Below, piece by piece: positions 1 to 49,760 of a stretch of 64,000 nt of DNA. The notes beneath the pieces were generated by a model. That model searched no databases, was not told the origin of the DNA, and saw only the letters and a list, made by a program, of their open reading frames with translations. The stretch is from Crotophaga sulcirostris. Its lineage: Eukaryota > Chordata > Aves > Cuculiformes > Crotophagidae. The stretch's first letter is position 1; the number at the start of each line of letters is the position of its first letter. The stretch lies in contig VYZB01000523.1 in assembly GCA_013397455.1 (NCBI GenBank), positions 307,641 through 371,640 of the forward strand, in the 5' to 3' direction. A program made the translations under genes and the position numbers.

Positions 1-36235
<36,235 letters not shown>

Positions 36236-36250
<15 letters not shown>

Positions 36251-38290
36251 AAATATCTCAATAACAGCTTTTAGCACCTTTCCAACACGCTGCTTTGTGT
36301 CTTCTGCATACATGGCCTCTCAACAGTCTCATACCACCTGGTGTAGAATGTAATGAAGGCTAGGTAAAATCATCATTACTGTATTTTTTTAGGACTTTCA
36401 GAGTGGACTACAGAAGGGTACGTAACATAGAAATTTAAAAACATTGGAGTTTGGCTTCATTACCATTTGTCTGTGTTAAGATACTTTTACTTTTCATTAT
36501 GCCATCACTTGCAAAAAAAAATGCATTGAGGCAATGAATAATTTGAATTTTTGCTCTTGCTAATATCAATTGAAATTATGCAGAAGGTCAGTTCTCTGCC
36601 TTTTCAGGGTCTTCAACTTCTATTGTCAATGTAACACTATGATTTATATGTAGTCTGATCCATATAATTCAAATTGTCTAATCATACTCTTACAACAAAA
36701 GATATTAAGTAAAAAAGAGAAATAAATAACATCCAAACCACACTAAATGCTGTGAAATACTTTTAACTGTGCTTTACACCAGTAGAGTGATAACCATCAT
36801 TTAATTATCTGTTTGGACAATGAACATTTATGCTTATAACAATCATGAATTTACGAACTTCATGAAATACTCAAGCACAAACAGCCCATTACTTCTCCTC
36901 AGATGACATTACACAGCCCACAGCCTGTTCTATTTGTGCCCCCAGCACTGCAGTACAGACTCTCAAAAGTAAACACTTAGCAGCAGGATAGACATGAAGT
37001 TTTACAGTGAGCTGAGGGAGACCCATGGAAACACGAATTTTTCCGCTTTGCTGTATCATTACACTATAAGACATTTGTTCCAAAGAAACATCAATCTAAC
37101 ACTTTCCAGTACTCTGGATAAAAGAATGCATTGTTGGAGAATTTTATTTTAACAGAGATAACTTTTCCCCAGTTAAATCAATAGACAGAAAAGTAGAAAA
37201 ACCTTGTAACGTTACCTTTGTACTTCCCTTCGCTAGATGTCACTTAGCCCTGTGACCAGGAAGAGACCTTGGCCAAGAAGATAAGCTGGCTTCTAGAAAA
37301 CCTACAATTCAATCCTGCTTTATCACTGGGTTGCACAAGGCCCTCAGGGCCATCAGTAAAAGAGCAATAATAGTGACAGCCACTTACACCAGCATTTGGG
37401 TTCTGCTGGTCTAGACAAACTCCTAACAGCTAAATATTACTATACTACTGGAATACATAGGCGTGAAGCTTATCTAATTACTCACCTCCAACCTGGGAAA
37501 GAGGCTCAGTTCCCTTTTCAGTTAGAGACTTCATACAGCTTTGGGCAAAGAATTCCACACCTCTGACTCAGGATGGCTTTTAATATATTTTGGGGCAACA
37601 GCATTTCCCTACCCCAACCAGGGACAATATAAACACAATTTCTTAATGTGACGCATTCAGGTATTTCAGCAATAAAATATTTCAGACAAGTAGATATTCA
37701 TACTTTAAGTTTTCATTAAATGTGGAATGGCAGTGTGTATAATACAAACTATGGAGTGAGTTAGGGAAAAAATTCCACTGAGGCATGACTCAGGTTGGAG
37801 ATCACTAAATCCTGTCAGATCCTTTTGAACAAAGAACTGATGATAAACAGCTAAAAGTGACTGAAATCCTGGTTTTACTGAAATCAGTGACGATATTTCC
37901 CTAAATGTCAGTGAAATAATGAAAAACTATGATATCATTAAATTGTGTACCATAACATTTCATTTCTGTCCTGTGGAACTTTTATGTCAGGTCTGATGTG
38001 CTTAAGGTTGGATTTCAGGAATGCATTCAAATGAAAAGACTTTAGTTAAAATACCATAAGAAAAACAAATCAATGTTTAAGAATCAGAAAATCTGAAATT
38101 CCCACAGCACATTACCTGCCCGAAGTCTGCTCATTCTCCAGGTTTTCTACAATCTATGTGTTGTGAACAACCTATGCCAACTATTTTCATTTTGATGGGA
38201 AAGTCTAAATAAAATCTAGTAGGCACACAGCAAAAGTAAAAGGAAGCCAAACCTATTTAATTTACCTCCCTGGAATCTACACAAAGAGAC
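36236..38290. other. Upstream region, nothing recognised
   Basis: AT-rich DNA directly upstream of the first coding exon, presumably a leader intron. No exon, transposon or RNA gene is seen. Confidence 0.7.
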
Positions 38291-38619
38291 TTGCTGTGGA
38301 TGGCGATTGGTGTGGATTTACCTGAGAAGGTTGGTTAATGTTATTGGAGGACATTTCCAGCTTGCCAAGAGAAAACAAGATTGCAATTGGGAACACCAAT
38401 TCAAGGAAAGCTTAGGAACCAAAACTTGTGTGAGCAATGGTCTCTGCAGTGTGGCAGCAGAGCAGGAGGAAGGCTTGTTGGGGGATGAGTTTTTGCAAGA
38501 CTGGGCAGGCGGAGGTACCTGAGGGCAGAGTGGCCGGGGTCCTGCTGGGCTGGAGTGGGGGAAGTTGGTAGGCCCAGGAGCCAGCACTGGGCAGCTGATT
38601 GCCTAACACTGCCCGAGGC

Positions 38620-39010
38620 CATTAGGGCAGCTGGAACTCATTTGGAGTTCAAGGGAGCTGGGGGGGGAAAGGAGGAGCAAGAGCCTCTCCCTCCGCAGGG
38701 GAGTGGAGCTGTCGCGACCCTCTGACAGCGAGTTGCTGGCTGGTTCGGGCTCTGCCATCCTCATCCAGCCTGCCCGAAAGCCAAGGGCACCAACCCAAGG
38801 GCACCAATCCAAGGCATTAATGCCTTTGAATTTAACCCTGAAATCTTGGACCAATTAGGCAGTGTTTTGTTTTCCTCTTCCCTGTGAAAATGGGAGGCAG
38901 CTTGCAGCAAGTCGGCCGGAACATAACATGCTCCAAACGCGCTCCTGTGTGCGGAGAGGGGTGAGGAGGCAGCCGGGAGGCTGGAGGGAAAATGCAGCAG
39001 TGGATTTCAA
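38620..39010. promoter_or_regulatory. Small CpG-containing GC-rich stretch, possible promoter or leader exon
   Basis: In otherwise CpG-poor DNA, 38690-38965 holds about a dozen CpG dinucleotides, including GTCGCGACC, GTCGGCCGG and AACGCGC. Three tandem 14-bp copies of CCAAGGGCACCAA type lie at 38781-38821, and on the minus strand they read as CCAAT-reverse words. It sits about 2.5 kb upstream of the ATG exon, so it could be an alternative promoter. It could equally be part of an old LTR or an unrelated GC-rich repeat. No TATA box or defined first exon was found. Confidence 0.3.
38781..38821. repeat. 14-bp tandem repeat, three copies
   Basis: CCAAGGGCACCAAC and CCAAGGGCACCAAT are followed by a diverged third copy, CCAAGGCATTAAT. 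Confidence 0.85.
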
Positions 39011-39186
39011 AAGGAAGGAAAAAAAGAAAAAAAAATATTTCTGTTAAGATGCATACCTGCTATATTTGCATTTAAATGTGATCAAATCCAATGATTTAAT
39101 GTAACTCAATTAGTGCTCACTATTAAAACTAGTTATCCAAATAATGCGTCTATCCTACTTTCCTGTATGAGGCCATTTGGCAAAAA

Positions 39187-39209
39187 TAAAACAAACAAAC
39201 GAACGAACT
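39187..39209. repeat. (AAAC/GAAC)n microsatellite
   Basis: AAAACAAACAAACGAACGAAC is a short tetranucleotide run. Confidence 0.85.
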
Positions 39210-41634
39210 CCCTCCTGTTGCTTTCTAGACTGAAATTAAGACAAGTTTTCCCTAAAATTCTGCACGTTTGATGTAGCGTCAGTGAGCTCGAGGGGATGTG
39301 GGAAAGATGGTCCCAGGCTGAGTGCAGCTGACACTGTCACAGTGACCAACAGAAAATGGAGCTGGACTTGACTGAGGAGATCCTCCCCCATCTCATATGC
39401 CTGGTTTTCTCCTGTCAATGCTGATACATCAGTGCTGTCCCTCACCCCACTGTCCTGTATCCAGCCACACTGCACGAAAATGCACCAGAGCCTACTCGGG
39501 TGCGCGGAGAGATTTCTAATGGGCAGCAAGTTTCATTTGGGGCTGAATAATTCTTTCCAAATCGACATGTGCACTAACTGCAGCGAGCTCAGTGTAGAGC
39601 TGGTGAGATTCCCAGTGACAAGCAACTTGCACACCTGTAATACAGTATTCCAACTGTCACCCTTCCTTTTACCTGCACCACTGGATACTCACTTGTGCAA
39701 CTCGTAAGTTGCCTACTTCTCCTAGCAAACGATTGATCTCTGCTCTGTACTGGACTCTGCAGGATGTTAGTATGTGCATTATGCAGACTGTATATGTATA
39801 GCAAGATTTGCTGCTATACGTTCTCCCCCCTCCTGCCAAGGAAGAAGAATCAGTTTGACAACAGTCACGCTCCAGGCTTCACCTCTTTCCATCACTAACT
39901 TTGCCACTCTACTCAGCCAGACGATTTTTATTTCATGTCCTTAAAATTTACTATAGAGAGACTAGAAAGCACAATTAAAAATGAATAATTTCAAAATGAA
40001 ATCTGCAGCAAAACATGAAATAAGAGGAGGAGTTCCTAACATTCAGATCCACTGCACCTCCAAGCTCTATCACTCTCAGGGTACTTTTCTGCAAAGGTTC
40101 AGATACTGAAGCGTCATGATTACTACCCAACACATCTCCACTGCTTCTATACTTCTTCAAAGCAGATTCCCTAAGACTAATTCAAGATTTCTTTGCAGGG
40201 GCACATCACTGAACTGGAGGATTAACTGTGAGATTTGCTGGACTTTGAGAGCTGCCTTAACAACAGAGCTGGAAGGCAGCCCTCACATCTCAATCTGGGT
40301 CCTTACAAAGAGATGCAAACAAGACAATAATGAAATTCCATTAACCTAACCACAAACAAGAAAGTATTAATGCTATAGTTTTTAACTTAAAAAATACATA
40401 TGGATATTCATTATGGAAAACAAAACTACAGTTGCTCTGAGCTTCCATCAATACAGTCAGAGATGGAAGTAATATAAAACAAAATTTCAGAGATGATTGA
40501 TTTTAGCACTGCATCGCTTAGCTGTATAGTGAAGGAGCCAGGGAAATTCTGATGACTCTTCCAACCCCTGAAGCAGAACTTACAAGAACATCTTGTCAGT
40601 TTAATAAAATAATCTTGTCCTATGCTGTGATCCGGGTTTCAAAAGATCTGTGCAGGAACATGACATTGCATGTTCAAGAAGAACGAGAGCCCAGCTTCTT
40701 TACAGCACCAGAAGATTTGCAGTGTGTAAGTACAGTAAACAACAGCCAATTTTAGTTAGAAAAATAGGTGACTATGATCCTTCACATATCAAAAAAAGTA
40801 ACTTCTGGAAAGCACATCATTACCCAATAGCTCTTTGGAGTAGAAAGGCACATTGAGTTGAAGGCTCTGCTAGTAAAAATATAATCAGATCATTCAGTGC
40901 ACCAGATACCACATATTTGGCCTCCAGGTAGGTCATGACCCCATGGACTTTAAAGGAGAGGAACTGAACTGGAGGATGAGGGAGGGGGTGAGTGTTGTTG
41001 TTATGGCTTAAAGCAATTTCACAATTACCTGATAGTGAATGATGAATCTGATGCAAACACCCTCCATTAAGTCGGCTCTATCAAGTCCTTACTTTGTGTT
41101 TAACCTAATGATGTAATTGTGTTCTCCAAAACACAATAATCTGTCTTCTGATCTGGCCTAACCCCACAGGAAAGTTTCTCTTCAAAGGAAAAGAAAGCAA
41201 GTTCCTTCACAAAGGCACTGCCAGGACCAGCACGGCTTCTGTATCTCAGAGGGTCATCTTAGTCAAAGAGAGACCAGGCATCTATTTAAGATGTAGAATT
41301 GTTTGGGAACTGTTTTATTCGGGTACAGTTAGCATTTTCTATTATGTACATCATTCTTATTGATGTTGTAGGAGTGGTATTTTTCCCCCAGTAGAGCATC
41401 ATCAGGATATACCATGAACGTGCATAGAGCAGAAAGGATGACAGTTAATAACAACAATGACAAATATATAGGCTAATTAGAAGTGTAGGCTTCAAAGTCA
41501 AAAGTACATACACAGCATTAACAGTGGGTTTCAGTGGGAAAAGCCTTATGCATGAGTCAATACGAGTGCAAGGCAGAGCAGCCTTATTAACAGACCCCCT
41601 ACCTCATAACCTTTGCAGGATCCCTTTTGTGACA

Positions 41635-41659
41635 CCCCTCCCCCCCCCCCACCCCCCCG
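41635..41659. repeat. Poly-C tract (G-rich on the minus strand)
   Basis: C-runs of 4, 11 and 7, separated by single T or A bases, read as G-runs on the minus strand and could form a G-quadruplex. Confidence 0.9.
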
Positions 41660-44600
41660 AGTTCTTTCAAGATTGTGAGATTCTCACCCTGCTTTTGCCT
41701 TGGTTAGGGATATTCAAACTGAAGTGTAAGAGTTTACAATCTTAAGTAAGTGATAGAAAAATAACTCATTCACAAAGTCTTTCAGGAAAAATGAATGATT
41801 AGTTTGTATTTACTCTGGTTACAATGATATGTCCTTTTGTTTTGACTCTTAGTTTTTAATTTTAATTTTATTTGAAGAAAATATTGATAGCATCCAATAT
41901 CATTTAAAATCTAGTCTTTCAGTCTAGTGTTGCCACTACTGTGTTAAAGGAATAGGAAAGATCAAGAACACCTATTTTTTCCTGACAAGGTTCTTCCTCT
42001 TATTGCTCAAATGAATAGTATCTATATTTGGAGAAGTGTGTCAAGTTCCTGGGATTGGATAATTCCTTGTACAGAGTAAGAGAAATGGATAGAGAACACA
42101 GCTACATGCAGGATGGTGGAACAGGGTAGCCTGTTCCCCCACAACAGGAAACAAAGCAAATCAAGTGGTGCTGCGACACCCTTACTGTTCCATGCCTTCC
42201 ACCCCAAGACTATCTCCACAGTCCTCAGGCACAATTCAGAAAAGAACAAACATACTAAAGGTAAAATTCACATCTGAATTCAGGATGGTGTTAGTAAGTT
42301 GAACTTATATGCATGAAGCTGTCAACTTCAAATCATCCCCAAATACTGCAAAAATTCTGAACTGCATTTTTAAAAATTCAGTCATTTGGGAATTTTCAGC
42401 TTCACAGTATAAACCAGCAGTGATGTAATACTGAGACTGAAAAAGGAAAACCACCAGGAAACAGAAACTGAATCTCATTTTACTTAAAATTTGAAATGCC
42501 TCTCTAGTTCTTTTTAACAATATTGTTTACTGAGCTGTATAAATACTTTAGAACTGTAATCAAACAGAATAAACTGCGAGGTGCAGCATTAGATAAGTCA
42601 AGGCAAGTTAAGCTCAAGTCAAGATTTACTAATTTTAAGTTCAGCACTTGTGTTTATTGCCTAACATTCCAAGTTTTCCTTCATCTTTAAAATGTTCTGA
42701 TAAAACTGTCCTGGAAATTTTAGATGCAATCTTTCATAAGTCTGAAGTTTTACAATACTGCTTCAGAGTTAAGTCTGTGTAGTTAGAATCAAACTACATA
42801 AACTCCACAACAATCAGTTCTTATCCCCAAACTGGAGCTGGAGGTTATCTGGCAAGATTTCTGCTCATTAAGCTTTGTGATGAGAACTGTACAGACCTTG
42901 TGCTGGCATTACTTTTCTCCAGGTTATGGCTCCCACTCAGAAAAGAAATGTTTCATTCTAGATAGGGTGAACTCTTATGACACAGTGAGAGGAAAACTGG
43001 TGCAACTGCTGCACAGGGGTTGCTCAACCATTCCTCTAGTGAGGACTGAGGTGATTTAAGGATTAAGCATGTGCCAAACTTCATTTGATGCCATTTCCTC
43101 AGTAAAAAGATACAACAAGCAGATGAAAGAAGAGATCTGGCCTCACTACTTAATTTATGTGAACTCACCTAGAGTGACTGCACAAAAATTATGGAGGACT
43201 AGTTTCTGTGAATAAATAGTATGATGCTAGAAGCATTTAAGGCAATATATGCCTCCCCAAGTATGGAAAGCTACATGAAAAAGTACTATAAAGAGATTTG
43301 AACACTAATGGAGCAAAACAGTAGCTGCTACTATTTGGCAGGGTACTTGGAATCAAGGAACGTCTGTTGTAAATGCACAGCTCATTTTCATGAGCAAAGA
43401 CTGCCTTATGCCTGGCAAATGCTTATATACAAATAGGTACAGTTATGTTCTGTCACCACTTGCATGCACCCACACACTTTTACTGTCTCTTTTACACTCT
43501 CATCCACCCCAACATAACTGGTCACACTACGCTCCCCTCCAAGCTTTTCCAAATATACTATTTCCCTAATTATTCCTCTTCTGCCTTCCTACTGTGGAAA
43601 AAGAGAACTTAATTAGAAACCATAAATAAACCATATTTTGTGCTGATAATATTAAATACATATATATCTTTTTTAATCTTCTCCCATTGCATCCCCTGTT
43701 GTTTCATGGAAAGGCTGATGATATATGGTTGTGGACAATAACAGGAAGTCAGCTGACAACAAATTTGACCATAAAAGAGTAGAGGACTTAATAAAAAATT
43801 CAGTTGCCAGTTATAAAAAAAAAGAGAAATGCTCAGTAATATATAAATATAACCAAGAATACAAAGATTATATAGCGGAGTACAAACCTTACATGAATAA
43901 GCCTATGTCCTTCACGATATAGAAGCTTCCAGGAGTTAATTAAATTGATTTAACCTATTCTGACTGCAAGGCTTTTAGAACCCTTCCAAATGACGTTATG
44001 AAATCAGCAGATAAGTTACTATGAAGGTTTTCTGGAGGTTTTAAAACTAATTTGAGGAAGATGGAGCAAATCCTTTTATGCTGCTGGGATCTTTACAATG
44101 TACATAGGGAATGGAACATTACTATGCACCTTCAACAGAAGAGGTATATTTTCTCTTTTCTTTCAGTGGAAAAACCTTCAGGTGGAAAAATAAAAAAAGG
44201 TTATCACCCTACAAACCTAGTTTTTAATTTTTTTAATTTTGGTAATGTCAAAAGACTTCATTATTTCAAAAGGAGTATGTGCTCACAATTGGATGCTCCC
44301 AGACTCACTGCAGATGAAGCACAAATAAATCACTTGAGAGCACTTTTAAAACATCTCGGCCTGCTTCCTTCAAACAAGCATGCTCATACATAGCTGTCCC
44401 TATTTATGTTCTCTGCCTTAAATCAATAAGACTCAAGTAATTAATGTAATGATTATTTAAATAACTGTAATGGCATGTAGCATTTTGCTGTTTACTAAAA
44501 TATTTTTATGAGCCCAAATTTGTTCCTCAAATTGTGTATTCAAGATAGGTACCTGTTCCCAAACCTAACAGATTTTTATTGAAACTTTTTTATTTTTGTA

Positions 44601-45861
44601 TACTTTTCATATACATAAGTGTACAGTTACTCACTGATAATACATATTCTGCTAGTAATACACCAGATCTTACTGTTAGTTATTAGGTAACAAATGTATT
44701 TAGTAATAACAATTAAACTACTCAGAACTATTAGTTTACAAAAATCTACAATGTACACTGCATCGTCCCAGATGCATCAGTGAAGGAACTTAAAGCTGTG
44801 TTTTTGATGAAGATTTAATGTTTATTTCAACAGAATGCTGTCTAATATTACACCATTAAAAAAAGAAAATATCCCTTAAGTATTCTTTAATTTCCATGAC
44901 TGGGAACCTCAGTGAACAGTCTTATTACATCTTTCTGAATACAAAACAGAAATACATATTTGTTAACAATTTTAGTGCTAGTAACTACCATTAACTACTT
45001 ACTTTCACTAATTATGTATTTTTTTCCCCTGTGTTCTTGCTTCTATTCTTAGAAAGTGAAAGGAAAAGAAACTAGTGTTTCAAAAGAGCCACATAATGAC
45101 ATAAAAAGGAACATTAATAACGGCACCTTGACTTAACGCTACTCGTGAAAATGAAAGGGATGATGATATATTAGGTATATGTGGCCTGGTTACGTAGAAG
45201 CTGAGTATTTCACCTACAATCCCAAGCATCCTTTGAATGCCTTATCAATAAAGTTTGTTATCAACTCTTCAACACAACTGGACTAACACAGACAACCACG
45301 TGAAGCTAATGATATTAACATAGTTTCCAACCATTGAGCTTGCTCAACTATTTTGTTATTCTTATCCTTTTTTTTTTGCCCTGTACATCCTCTCTACACC
45401 ATCTGCCTTCAGACCTCAATACTGTAAGTGCATATTCACCTGCCTGGTGTTGTTCTCAATAGGACTGTGGAGTAGGTCTGTGCACTATGGCTCAGCAAAC
45501 GATGTATGTAAATTATTGTAAATCCTTAGGCCACTAGGCTGCAAAAACCTGATTTTTAAACATCATAGCTTATACTATTTATTTATTGCATGCACAAGCT
45601 ACAATTTATATAGGAACTGATGCACACACATTGCTTGATATTTTTTAAGACTGGTAACTAAAATGACATTATTTGATAGAAATGCAGCATAAAAATTCAC
45701 TACTAAGATACAGAAAATAGAACCTAAGATGTAATCCAGTCAGACACATCTCAACATCAAATTGTATAGTTTGAGCATTAACAGAAAAAAACCCTAATAA
45801 CCATCCCAGGTATCTCCATCTGCAGTAAAAGTGTTTTTTCCCAATGCTCTTTTTGGGTTTC

Positions 45862-45887
45862 TTTTGTTTGTTTGGTTGGTTGGTTGT
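45862..45887. repeat. (TTTG)n/(GGTT)n microsatellite
   Basis: TTTG units are followed by three GGTT units. Confidence 0.85.
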
Positions 45888-47199
45888 TTCTTCAGTTTTT
45901 TTTTTAAGTTTTCTCATTGGAATTACTAATAAATAAGGAAGACAAAGAAATGTTTATTGTGAAGCAATATAAACTAATAGTTATTTATCTTGCAGAGACA
46001 CTACTCATTTTGAAAATTCTTAATTCTAACAACACATACTGATTGGCACTACTGAAAAAAAAATCTGAGTAATAGGCATAGTGGTAATATAGACAACATT
46101 GGCTCTTAAAACCTTCCAAACAGAGATGACCCAATTATTCCAGAACATCCACTCACTATTTTCTTTTTCCACTCCATTCGTCTTATTATCCAGTGCATGT
46201 TCTGGTTTGCGACAGCTATAACAGACTAAAAATGAAGCACTGGAGTAGGACTTCGTAAACTTCAACCTTTCTTCTGCTGTAAGCAATCCTCCCCCCTGTC
46301 ACCAAAGCTGGCAGAGCTGGAGATGTGGCATGGCAGTTATTCAAATATGTAACCTGAAAGTAATTTCAGGGTTATCGACTTGAAAAAGAGATGGTCTCTG
46401 CAGCCAGAGCGTGTCTGTGATGCTGTACAGAGGAGAACACCCTGCATCCGAGAGCCTCACATGTGGCACTTCCCACATCTCCTTCATCTGTAAAGAGCAT
46501 AGTGCTGCCAAAAGCACCATCAAGTTCCTTTCTCCCTCCAGGAAGATCATTAAACAAGTCCCTAACACAGATTTCTATATTAAAAAGTAAAACTACATCA
46601 AGGAGTAATAAAGAAAATCCTAAGTGATCAAACTTGCTGTCACTAACACACTTGATAGAAAGTTAGGTAGGTTGTTCATTCTTCACTTCCTCCAAAAATA
46701 ATGACTGTTATCCTCCCAAGAGCCCTGTTTGAAAACAAGGCAAGTCTGAAAAAGAGTTCTCCTGGTTTTTATAAGGCTTGGAAACCATCATCCCTAAAAA
46801 GGAGCCAAAGGTGGGAACAAGTCCCTCTTCTTCCGCAGAGAGGTTGTGTCTTCTCCGAGCACATACCTGTGAAGCTCTTCCAAAAATACCATTTTCAAAT
46901 AGGTCAAAATGATCACATTTCTGTTCATCTGAACTCGAGGTATGTTTCAGAAAGGAACAAACAAATCTTTTCTTAGCTGAAGCTTCCATGCAGCCCCTAG
47001 ATAGAGAGGAGTATCAAATATCGTACTTCTGCAGTCGCTTTTAGCCCGTGATGCAGAGACAAAATAAACCAGCAAAGCCAGCTGCTTTCATGGCCATTTC
47101 TGTGCAAAAAGCAATGCAGTGAACAGACAAGAAAACCCTTGCATAAGTCAAAACCATATCACTCATCTTAAATCTACAAGTAATGTCAAGTATAATATT

Positions 47200-47600
47200 G
47201 TTTGGACATTTTTGCAACTTTTCTGCTGCTGGGAAACGTCTAAAATGCTGATAGAATTTCTATTCTAAAAAAACAATGTATTTCCTGTATTGAAGTTCAT
47301 TTCCACTAAAATTCAAAGTGTAGAGTGCTTTGTAGGGCTCTTCCTTTTCCTTTTACGCAACATGTGTTCGTCATGTGTCAAAACTGACTCTACTTTCTCC
47401 CCTCCCCAGAATACCACAAATTCTTCTGTAAAATAAACAAAGCTCTGTCCAGAATCTCTGAAATTACCAGCAGCAAACCTTGTTTGAGATCAAAGATGCA
47501 CATCACTACTGGGCCTTATGCAACATCCCAGATTTCAGTTAAGATGAAATCTGTAACCGACAGGCAATTAACAGAACAAAACATTAACAAAACACCCAGG
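47200..47600. promoter_or_regulatory. Candidate noncoding regulatory stretch (untested)
   Basis: A repeat-free block containing a TCF/LEF-type word AGATCAAAG at 47487-47495 and the ETS-like words TTCCTG and TTTCC. This is a weak call based on motif content only. Confidence 0.15.
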
Positions 47601-49199
47601 GATAGATATGAAGAGTTTTGACATTTAAACTACCTTTTTCTAGATATTTAGGAATCCTGAGAGGTATTTGTGGGATAAATGTCCCAAAATGGCATTTTTA
47701 TTTTTTTTTATTTTTTCATAATACCATTTAGGTCTGGCAAAGACAACCTTTCTCTTTACATAAAACTGACACATAAAAACTCAAAATTACATACTATTAA
47801 CACTTAATAGGAGAAGAAAATAATTTTCTACTTCTAGTGCCCATATCTGTTCTATGATGCAACTCATCACCCACTATGACAAACTGTATATGGGGTCTTT
47901 ATGTCTCGGAAGAAGGAAAAATGATAATAAAACATTATTTGCTGGAGACATTAGATGTGGGCTTCTTTACTTGTTTTTTCCCCCCTAAAAGAAAAACTCT
48001 TCATGATGTTGACAGGCTGGACTTAATTTACCTGCAATGTAAATACACCAGCAGAGTCAATCTTGATTTCTGAAGCTGCTGTGATTGTTTAGTGAGTCAC
48101 TAACACAGAAAATTCACAGGTTCTGTGCATTCTTGAAGACATACATATAAAGCTTCCAGTAAATACTGGCACTCAAGAAACTGGTGCTCATGGTATTTTT
48201 CTGTGATGGCTGCCACCGTAGAATATGAACACCATGTATAAAATTCTCACTATGGGCTAAAATCCACTTGAAAAAAAAAATCTCTGATAAATAAATACCT
48301 TAGACATACAGAACAAATTTCTTCAGTAGATGAGAATAAAATCTTAATAATCTGTATACTCTATCTTACATACTTTGAATAATTAAATTCTAGGGCTACA
48401 AAGAAAGTTAAGCATTACAGCTCAAATATGTATTTCTCTAAGCAGTTTTACTATATAGTTTATTTCATATAGCTCTTAATTCCTTGTAGATATATGTATA
48501 TATGTATTTATTGGTTATAGGAATAAAGGTGAGAACAGATTGAAACAGACATCTCATCCAGCTCCTACAGCAAACGCCAGCCCAATCTCATTGATAAATA
48601 AATCACTGTAATCCTTTCTTCATTTGTTACTGCCTTATTGCAAAAGCATGAAGCTGGAGACTAGAAAGTCAAAGTTAAGACCTGACCTTCCATCTCTATC
48701 CTATCTGGCCGCTCCCTTGTGTACCCCTCAAACACACATGCTATCATTTCCTGATGACTTTAGAAGGGGTTATCAGGAGAATTTCAAGACATGTGTCAGT
48801 TTTGTAGCAACCTGAATGCTATGCAAACATCTTCTGTGTTTAATAGGTGATTTGTATTTTAGTAGGTTTATCCATTCCCAACTTTATTTGTTTAAAGGTG
48901 CCTTAACCTTCACATAAATCAATGCTAAGCATCTGTATAGAGGACTTCTAAAGGGTTTAAAAATTAAGCTCTTTGGAGAGCTATATTTTGCAGACATGTT
49001 TCTTTAAAAAAAAAATCTACTTGTCAACATCTTTGCTTGTGTTTTTCCCCTTGAAAATTATGCAATTTGATCTTTTTCACTCTTCTTATGGTGTTCTTTT
49101 AAAGATCACGACGAAACACTAGGTTAGTCACTATAAAAATGCCAACATTTCTGGCCCCCAAGTTATCTTTTTCTTCCTAATTCGACAATGTTTGTGTAA
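47601..49199. other. Upstream region, nothing recognised
   Basis: AT-rich noncoding DNA with a short TATATGTATATATG patch at about 48489-48506. No gene is seen. Confidence 0.7.
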
Positions 49200-49760
49200 G
49201 ACAGTAGGGCCAAAGAGTCGGAGGCCCCGGGGTTGTGTCTTGCTGCAACTCCCCCTTCCAAAGGAAAACAAAAAGCACTGAACCTTTTCTGCCACATGCC
49301 CCGTCCTTCCCCCACCACCTCGCTGGTGAAGACAGCCATTATTACATTTCCTTTCGGGTTATTTACAAGGTCTTGGCTCTGACATTGATTTCTGATCTGT
49401 TTCTATGACAAATGTTAAGTGTTAATAAGCTGTTCCTTTAAAGAAAGGTAGCGCTAAACAAATTATAGAAATGAATTACTCAAGATCTATTCTTTACATT
49501 TTTTTTCGTGAGCACGGAAACAAGAACAGAAAAAATTGCTCAGGACTAGAAAATACTGGCATTTTTTTTTCAACCAATGAATAAACGTTAGCAGATTAAA
49601 AGAAGTTATAGTTTAAACTAGGCAGTATCCTGATAATCAGAAGTGAATTTGTCAGGGGACACAGAGTAACCAGGCAGGCACAGCTCCTTAAGGAATAAAG
49701 CCTTTTAATTTATAAGTGAAGGTTTTTACTTTCTCAAATATTTTGCTCATAGCATAACTT
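49200..49760. promoter_or_regulatory. Candidate noncoding regulatory stretch (untested)
   Basis: A repeat-free block that begins with a GC-richer head (49217-49330) and continues into AT-rich sequence with several homeodomain-like words (TAATAAGC, GTTTAAAC, TAATTTAT). It has the look of a conserved noncoding element, which cannot be confirmed without an alignment. Confidence 0.22.

Larger units (their letters stand above)
39011..47199. other. Upstream region, no genes recognised
   Basis: AT-rich noncoding DNA with simple repeats at 39187-39209, 41635-41659 and 45862-45887. I could not support any exon, RNA gene or transposon in it. Confidence 0.7.

Noticed and set aside
38292..39052. Possible solo LTR spanning the GC-rich stretch, with TG at the left and CA at the right
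   Set aside because: No matching target-site duplication was seen at the two ends, and no polyadenylation or primer-binding landmark could be recognised. It is left as a candidate regulatory stretch only.
44052..44393. 113-codon open frame on the plus strand
   Set aside because: No recognisable family, AT-rich codons and no regulatory context. It is judged a chance frame.
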